Position numbers and translations under genes: made by a program. Below, piece by piece: positions 44,448 through 49,692 of a DNA stretch of 49,692 bases (its first letter is position 1; every line of letters begins with the position of its first letter). Below the pieces are notes generated by a model. It searched no databases and was not told where the DNA came from. It saw only the letters and a program-made list of their open reading frames with translations. Source of the DNA: UBA8828 sp046315175 (GTDB lineage Bacteria > Verrucomicrobiota > Verrucomicrobiia > Opitutales > UBA953); the NCBI GenBank assembly GCA_046315175.1, contig JBKDBK010000172.1:1-49692 (forward strand). Direction: 5' to 3'.

Positions 44448-45734
44448 TCAGGCGAAGAGCCCAGGCAGCCAGGTGGAGAGACCAGGGAAAATACTGATGA
44501 GGGCCAGACCCAGAAGCATGGCGATGAAGAACGGGATCAGGCTCGGTGTGACCTTGGCCAGGGTGGTCTTGCCCACGCCGCACCCGATGAAGAGACAGGA
44601 ACCGACCGGCGGGGTGCAGAGGCCGATGCAGAGGTTGGTAATCATGATGATCCCGAAGTGGAGCGGGTCCATGCCCTGGGCGACGACGACGGGGAGCAGG
44701 ATGGGGGTGAGGATGAGCACCGCCGGGGTGATGTCCATGAACGTGCCCACCGCCAGCAGGAGAAGGTTGATGACAAGCAGGGTGACCAGCGGGTCGTCGC
44801 CCAGCAGCCCGAGCGCGGCGGTGACGGCCTGGGGCACGTTCTCGGTGGTGAGCATCCACGACATGGCGGAGCTGGCACCGACAAGGAGCAGCACCACGCC
44901 CGTGGTCACGGCGGAGTCAGCCAGGATGCCGGGCAGCTCGTCCAGCCGAACCTCACGGTACAGGACGACCGCGAGGAGGAACGCATAGGCGACCGAGATG
45001 ACCGCCGCCTCCGTGGCGGTGAACCAGCCGCTGAGGATGCCGGCGATGGCGATGACAATGAGCAGGAGGCTGGGCACGGCCCCGGCCATGGCCCGCCGGA
45101 CCTCGGACCATGGCGCGGGGGCGTCGGCCTTGACCGAATGCCGGCGGGTCCAGAGGAAGCACGCCCCCATCAGACACAGGCCGATGAGGATGCCCGGGAT
45201 GACCCCAGCGAGGAAGAGCCCGATGATGGAGACGCTCCCGGCCGAGACCGCATAGACGATCATGATGTTGCTCGGCGGGATGATCAGGCCGGTTGTCGCC
45301 GAGGTGATGGTGAGCGCGGTGGCGAACTCGCGGGGGTAACCCTTGCGCACCATCTCGGGAATCATGAAGCCGCCGACCGAGGAAACGCCCGCGGCGGCCG
45401 ATCCGGAGATGGACCCGAAGAGCATGCAGGCGAGGGTGTTGACGTAGGCGAGGCCGCCGGGGAAACGGCCCATCAGGGCGGAGGCGAGGTCGATCAGGCG
45501 CCGGGCCACCCCGCCCCGCCCCATCAACATGCCGGAGAGGACGAAAAGCGGAATCGCAAGCAGGGTGAAGCTGTCGATCCCGTTGGCCATGGTCAGGGCC
45601 AGGACAAAGCCGGGGTCGCCACCCGAGGCCAGCACGGCGAGGAAGGTCGAGAGCGCGATGGCGACCGCAATGGGCGCGTCCACCGCAAGAAGGGCGAGGA
45701 AGGAAACCAACAGGACGGCGGTGACGGCGCTCAT
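44448..45734 (-). CDS. dctM: TRAP transporter large permease, DctM-like
   Basis: DctM is the substrate-translocating, sodium-coupled membrane subunit of tripartite TRAP transporters for carboxylates. The 428-aa protein is nearly all hydrophobic helices (about 12). It carries family stretches such as ANGIDSFTLLAIPLFVLSGM, MLFGSISGSAAAGVSSVGGF, TTGLIIPPSNIMIVYAVSAG and LCIGLCTPPVGSCLFIGCGV. Its ATG overlaps the dctQ stop by 4 bp, so dctP, dctQ and dctM form one operon in that order. The downstream PEP-CTERM gene has its own promoter. Confidence 0.95.
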   Translation of the reverse strand: MSAVTAVLLVSFLALLAVDAPIAVAIALSTFLAVLASGGDPGFVLALTMANGIDSFTLLAIPLFVLSGMLMGRGGVARRLIDLASALMGRFPGGLAYVNTLACMLFGSISGSAAAGVSSVGGFMIPEMVRKGYPREFATALTITSATTGLIIPPSNIMIVYAVSAGSVSIIGLFLAGVIPGILIGLCLMGACFLWTRRHSVKADAPAPWSEVRRAMAGAVPSLLLIVIAIAGILSGWFTATEAAVISVAYAFLLAVVLYREVRLDELPGILADSAVTTGVVLLLVGASSAMSWMLTTENVPQAVTAALGLLGDDPLVTLLVINLLLLAVGTFMDITPAVLILTPILLPVVVAQGMDPLHFGIIMITNLCIGLCTPPVGSCLFIGCGVGKTTLAKVTPSLIPFFIAMLLGLALISIFPGLSTWLPGLFA

Positions 45735-46288
45735 CGGGATTGAGCCCTTTCCGGCACGAACAGGGCGAGGAGCCCCAGGATGGAAAAGGCGAGGGTGAAG
45801 GCGCCGGCGACGGGCACGGCGAGATAGACCCACCCCTTCGCGAATCCGAGCGCGGGGAGGAGCTGGCCGGACTCAGCCGTGCGGCTGACCAAGGCCACAC
45901 CTCCGGCGAGCAGCACCCAGCAGGCGAAGGCGAGGGTGCACAGCCACGAGACGGAGGCGGCGAGCGGGCGCGCCTCCGGGGCGAGCTTCCCGACAAAATA
46001 GTCGACCCCAAGGTGGCCGCCCCTGCCAAAGGCGAGGGCGGCGCCGAGGAAGCCGAGCCAGACGAGGAGCAGCCGCGCGGACTCCTCGGTCCAGGGACTT
46101 TGCCCCGTAGGCAGGAAGGGAAGGCCCAGGCCCAGCGAGGCGTCGGCCCAGGCGCGCGCGGAACCCAGTCCGCGGGAGACAACACCCCAGAGCACGACAA
46201 GCACACGCAGGGCGAAGGCGGCCGCCAGAAGTGCGGCAAGAAGGCGGCCCAGGGCGTCCCGCGCGCGATCGATGCCGGCGGCAGTCAT
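45731..46288 (-). CDS. dctQ: TRAP transporter small permease, DctQ-like
   Basis: DctQ is the small four-helix membrane subunit that pairs with DctM. The 185-aa protein shows four hydrophobic segments: about residues 13-40, SARLLLVWLGFLGAALAFGR near 70-90, VSWLCTLAFACWVLLAGGVA, and VAGAFTLAFSILGLLALFVP near the end. The GRGGHLGVDYFV segment after helix 2 matches the family pattern. It starts 3 bp after the dctP stop and overlaps dctM by 4 bp. Confidence 0.9.
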   Translation of the reverse strand: MTAAGIDRARDALGRLLAALLAAAFALRVLVVLWGVVSRGLGSARAWADASLGLGLPFLPTGQSPWTEESARLLLVWLGFLGAALAFGRGGHLGVDYFVGKLAPEARPLAASVSWLCTLAFACWVLLAGGVALVSRTAESGQLLPALGFAKGWVYLAVPVAGAFTLAFSILGLLALFVPERAQSR

Positions 46289-46291
46289 GGC

Positions 46292-47299
46292 TCAGCGCAC
46301 GGCGTCGATGCGCTCGACCAAACGCCCGACCGGCCCGCCCCGGTAGTCCTCGAGCAGGATGGCGGCCTTGCGCCGGAACGGGGCGAGGTCGGGCTCGATG
46401 ATCTCCACGCCGCGGGCGCGGGCGGCCTCGAGGTCCCTGCGCGTGGCCTCCGCCCACAGGGCGCGCTGGTGGACGGCCGACTCGCGCGCGGCCTGGCGCA
46501 GCCAAGCCTGCTCCTGCGGCGAGAGCCCATCCCAGACCTTGGCGCTGATCAGCACCACGTCGGGCACGCGGGTATGGTGATTGAGGGTGTAGTACCTGCA
46601 AACCTCGTGGTGGCGGTTGCCGACGAAGCTGGGGGCGTTGTTCTCCGCGCCATCGACGGTGCCCTGGGAAAGGGCGGAGTACAGCTCGCCGAAGGCGATG
46701 GGCGTGGCGGAGCCTCCGAACACCTCGACCATCCGGATGGCGACCGAGCTGTTCTGCACGCGGATCTTGAGGCCGCGCAGGTCGTCGGGTGTGCGGATAG
46801 GCTTGTTGACGGTGTAGAAGCTGCGGCTGCCGGAGTCGTAGTAGCAGAGGCCGACCAAGCCGCGGGACCTGAGGGTCCCGAGCAGCTCCTCGCCAAGGGC
46901 GCCGTCGAGCACGGTCCAGAAATGCGCCTCGTCCCGAAAGACGTAGGGCAGGCCGAAGACCTGCATCTCGGGAATGAAGGCCTCGAGGGGGGCGGTGGAG
47001 GTCTTGGTCAGCGCCAACGTGCCGTTGCGCGCCTGCTCGACGCAGACGGGCTCGCTGCCGAGGACGCCGCTGGCGTAGATCTCGACGGACATCCTGCCGC
47101 CCGACAAGGCCTCCAGGCGCTCCTTCATCCGAACCATGCCGAGATGCACGGGATGGGAGGGCTCGAGCCCGTGGGCCATCTTCAGGACGCGCGGGCCGGA
47201 GGCGTCGCCACGCCCGCCGAGGAACGCGGCGAAACCCGCGGTGGCGACGAGGATGCCCGCCAGGAGGCCGACCGCGAAGAACGAGGCGGACTTCGTCAT
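46292..47299 (-). CDS. dctP: TRAP transporter solute-binding protein, DctP-like
   Basis: DctP captures the substrate in the periplasm. The 335-aa protein begins with an N-terminal hydrophobic segment (SASFFAVGLLAGILVATAGF) acting as signal or anchor. It then shows LKMAHGLEPSHPVHLGMVRM, VFGLPYVFRDEAHFW, and LRGLKIRVQNSSVAIRMVEV with the conserved Arg that binds the substrate carboxylate. GELYSALSQGTVDGAENNAP, a family hallmark, follows. The start at 47299 is chosen for this N-terminus. Substrate specificity cannot be read from the sequence, but the divergent dehydrogenase genes suggest a hydroxy- or oxo-acid. Confidence 0.93.
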   Translation of the reverse strand: MTKSASFFAVGLLAGILVATAGFAAFLGGRGDASGPRVLKMAHGLEPSHPVHLGMVRMKERLEALSGGRMSVEIYASGVLGSEPVCVEQARNGTLALTKTSTAPLEAFIPEMQVFGLPYVFRDEAHFWTVLDGALGEELLGTLRSRGLVGLCYYDSGSRSFYTVNKPIRTPDDLRGLKIRVQNSSVAIRMVEVFGGSATPIAFGELYSALSQGTVDGAENNAPSFVGNRHHEVCRYYTLNHHTRVPDVVLISAKVWDGLSPQEQAWLRQAARESAVHQRALWAEATRRDLEAARARGVEIIEPDLAPFRRKAAILLEDYRGGPVGRLVERIDAVR

Positions 47300-47305
47300 G
47301 AGGCC

Positions 47306-47335
47306 ATTGCAAGCCCGAGGGTGCCCGGGCGGCAA
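47306..47335 (-). promoter_or_regulatory. putative promoter of the TRAP transporter operon
   Basis: On the minus strand TTGCCG (47335-47330), 18 bp, TGCAAT (47311-47306). The start point falls on 47299, the A of the dctP ATG. Confidence 0.4.
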
Positions 47336-47361
47336 GGCCAAAGCCCCGCGCGGCATCCGCC

Positions 47362-47389
47362 TTGCCTCGCCCTCGCCCCTGATTAGCAA
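47362..47389 (+). promoter_or_regulatory. putative promoter of the dehydrogenase operon
   Basis: TTGCCT (47362-47367), 16 bp, TAGCAA (47384-47389). The start would be about 47396, a 9-nt leader without a Shine-Dalgarno sequence. It faces away from the TRAP promoter. Confidence 0.45.
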
Positions 47390-47404
47390 GGAAACGTCGC
47401 CCCC

Positions 47405-48385
47405 ATGCCCCGCGTCCTCCTGACCTCCACCTCCTTCCAGGACACGCCGGGCTCGCATCACGACCTGCTGAGGTCCGCCGGCTGGGAGGTCGCCACCGCG
47501 CGCGGCCCGCTAAGCGAGCCCGACAACCTCGCCCTGATGGGGGAGTTCGACGGCTACATCTGCGGCGACGACGCCGTGACGGCCGCCGTCCTCGACCGCG
47601 CCCTGCCCCGCCTCAAGGTCATCAGCAAGTACGGCATCGGGACCGACAAGATCGACCTCGCCGCGGCGACCGCCCGCGGCATCCCCGTGCTCTTCACCCC
47701 CGGGGTCAACCACACCCCCGTGGCCGAGCACGCCTTCCTCCTCCTGCTCGCCCTGGAGCGCAACCTGCTCTTCCACGCCGACTCCACCCGCGCCGGCGGC
47801 TGGAAGCGCAAGACCGGCTTCGAGCTGCTCGGCAAGACGCTCGGCATCGTGGGACTCGGCCGCATTGGGCGCGAGGTGGCCGTCCGGGCCAAGGCCTTCG
47901 GCATGGAGCTGGTCGGATTCGGCCGACACTGGGACGCCCCCTTCGCCGCCGCCCACGGCATCCGGCGCATGGAAACCGTGCGGGACCTCATGCGGGTCTC
48001 GGACTACGTCTCGCTCCACACCGACCTGAAGCCCGAGACCCGGGATCTCATCCGGGCCGAGACCATCGCCCACCTCAAGCCCGGCGCCCTCGTCATCAAC
48101 CTCGCCCGCGGCGAGGTGGTCAACACGGCGGATGTGGCCGCCGCCCTCAGGGAAGGCCGGCTGCGGGGCTACGCCTCGGACGTGCTCGACCAGGAGCCGC
48201 CCCCGCCCGACCACCCGCTGACGAAGCTGCCCAACGCCCTGATCACCCCGCACATCGCCTCGCGCACGGCCGAGAGCGTGCAGCGCCAGGCCAGCTGCGC
48301 CGTGGAGAACCTGGCCAAGGCCTTCCGCGGCGAGAAGCCCGAGGGGGTGAAGAATCCCGAGGTCCCCTTCAAGCGCCACTTCTGA
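47405..48385 (+). CDS. D-isomer-specific 2-hydroxyacid dehydrogenase
   Basis: Enzymes of this family interconvert 2-hydroxyacids and 2-oxoacids with NAD(P)H. The 326-aa protein has the N-terminal catalytic half, then the Rossmann motif LGIVGLGRIGREVA near residue 147. The catalytic residues are Arg in INLARGEVVN near 239, Glu in DVLDQEPPPPDHP near 264, and His in ITPHIASRTAE near 288. KYGIGTDKIDL is the usual substrate-loop segment. It resembles phosphoglycerate dehydrogenase-like, hydroxypyruvate/glyoxylate reductase and sulfolactate dehydrogenase members, which cannot be separated by eye. The next gene, 17 bp downstream, is an unrelated hydroxyacid dehydrogenase; the TRAP operon is divergent. 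Confidence 0.9.
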   Translation: MPRVLLTSTSFQDTPGSHHDLLRSAGWEVATARGPLSEPDNLALMGEFDGYICGDDAVTAAVLDRALPRLKVISKYGIGTDKIDLAAATARGIPVLFTPGVNHTPVAEHAFLLLLALERNLLFHADSTRAGGWKRKTGFELLGKTLGIVGLGRIGREVAVRAKAFGMELVGFGRHWDAPFAAAHGIRRMETVRDLMRVSDYVSLHTDLKPETRDLIRAETIAHLKPGALVINLARGEVVNTADVAAALREGRLRGYASDVLDQEPPPPDHPLTKLPNALITPHIASRTAESVQRQASCAVENLAKAFRGEKPEGVKNPEVPFKRHF

Positions 48386-48402
48386 CCCCATCCCCTTTCG
48401 CC

Positions 48403-49497
<1,095 letters not shown>

Positions 49498-49690
49498 GGA
49501 AGGGGATACGAAGGATTCGTAGGATTCGGAGGATATAACCGCATCCAAGGACGGAGATCCCGTGTGTTCACCGCGCTCGACTTGACCACCCCACTCGCTA
49601 GCCTCCTCTCCTACGCCCTCTCTCCTTCGCCTACTCCCCCTCCCCCTCCTTCGTATCCTCCGCCCCCTTCGTATCCTCCGCCTCCCTTGA
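49498..49690. repeat. inverted pair of short tandem-repeat arms (element 4, 9 bp units)
   Basis: The left arm 49504-49539 is four tandem 9-mers: GGATACGAA, GGATTCGTA, GGATTCGGA, GGATATAAC. The right arm (about 49635-49690), read on the opposite strand, contains GGATACGAA twice within further G-rich 9-mers such as GGGGGCGGA. A 12-bp perfect pairing joins 49504-49515 with 49647-49658, and the second copy at 49666-49676 offers 11 bp. CCTTCGTATCCTCCGCC is directly repeated at 49648 and 49666. It starts 1 bp after the upstream stop and may continue past the window end. No gene is visible in it. Confidence 0.85.
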
Positions 49691-49692
49691 CT

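Overview
The window is about 50 kb of very GC-rich DNA (roughly 70% by eye) with dense, mostly housekeeping gene content. It best fits a member of the Verrucomicrobiota, probably an Opitutales-type bacterium. The reasons are a large secreted protein resembling the Verru_Chthon cassette protein A family, two PEP-CTERM surface proteins, a DUF3472 protein, an AlkP-superfamily/TPR/sulfotransferase fusion, and a yajC-secDF-recJ operon. The lineage is inferred from gene families, not from a marker such as 16S rRNA.

Layout. Positions 1-203 hold the 5' end of a minus-strand gene. Positions 269-8945 form a plus-strand run: panB, gpsA, a small SET-domain gene, a TPR protein, a long purA-like synthetase, a 108-aa unknown, gltX and glnS. 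A DUF2339-type membrane protein (8996-11404), tRNA-Ser(GGA) and a secreted 521-aa protein follow. A divergent pair comes next: a DUF3472 protein on minus and an SGNH hydrolase on plus. Then come the 1268-aa Verru_Chthon A-like protein and a small secreted partner. Positions 20252-25150 carry recJ, secDF and yajC on minus, divergent from kup. Minus-strand carA and queE-queD-queC (7-deazaguanine/queuosine precursor synthesis) follow, then plus-strand purH, then minus-strand fabD, parB and a LysM gene. Positions 35207-39872 hold a HIT hydrolase, a phoH-like ATPase, ybeY and leuS on plus. Positions 40145-44382 hold two paralogous PEP-CTERM proteins on either side of the phosphohydrolase/TPR/sulfotransferase fusion. 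A DctPQM-type TRAP transporter (minus) is divergent from two unrelated 2-hydroxyacid dehydrogenases, which suggests uptake and oxidation of a 2-hydroxy- or 2-oxo-acid.

The two patterns most worth a second look are not genes. First, four intergenic regions (30337-30546, 32173-32406, 33324-33476, 49498-49690) share one architecture. A G-rich array of short units lies on the left, a spacer of about 95-165 nt follows, and an inverted C-rich array lies on the right. Unit length and sequence are specific to each locus (7, 8, 8-9 and 9 bp), yet the two arms of a locus match each other. I do not recognise this as a named repeat family. Second, many genes that begin a transcription unit have a TTGCCC-like box starting 34-36 bp before the start codon and a -10 box placed so that transcription would begin on or next to the start codon, with no Shine-Dalgarno sequence. 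This suggests widespread leaderless mRNAs.

No rRNA, insertion sequence, prophage or CRISPR array was seen. No gene-free stretch exceeds 300 bases; the longest (30330-30599, 32142-32414, 39873-40144) are described individually.
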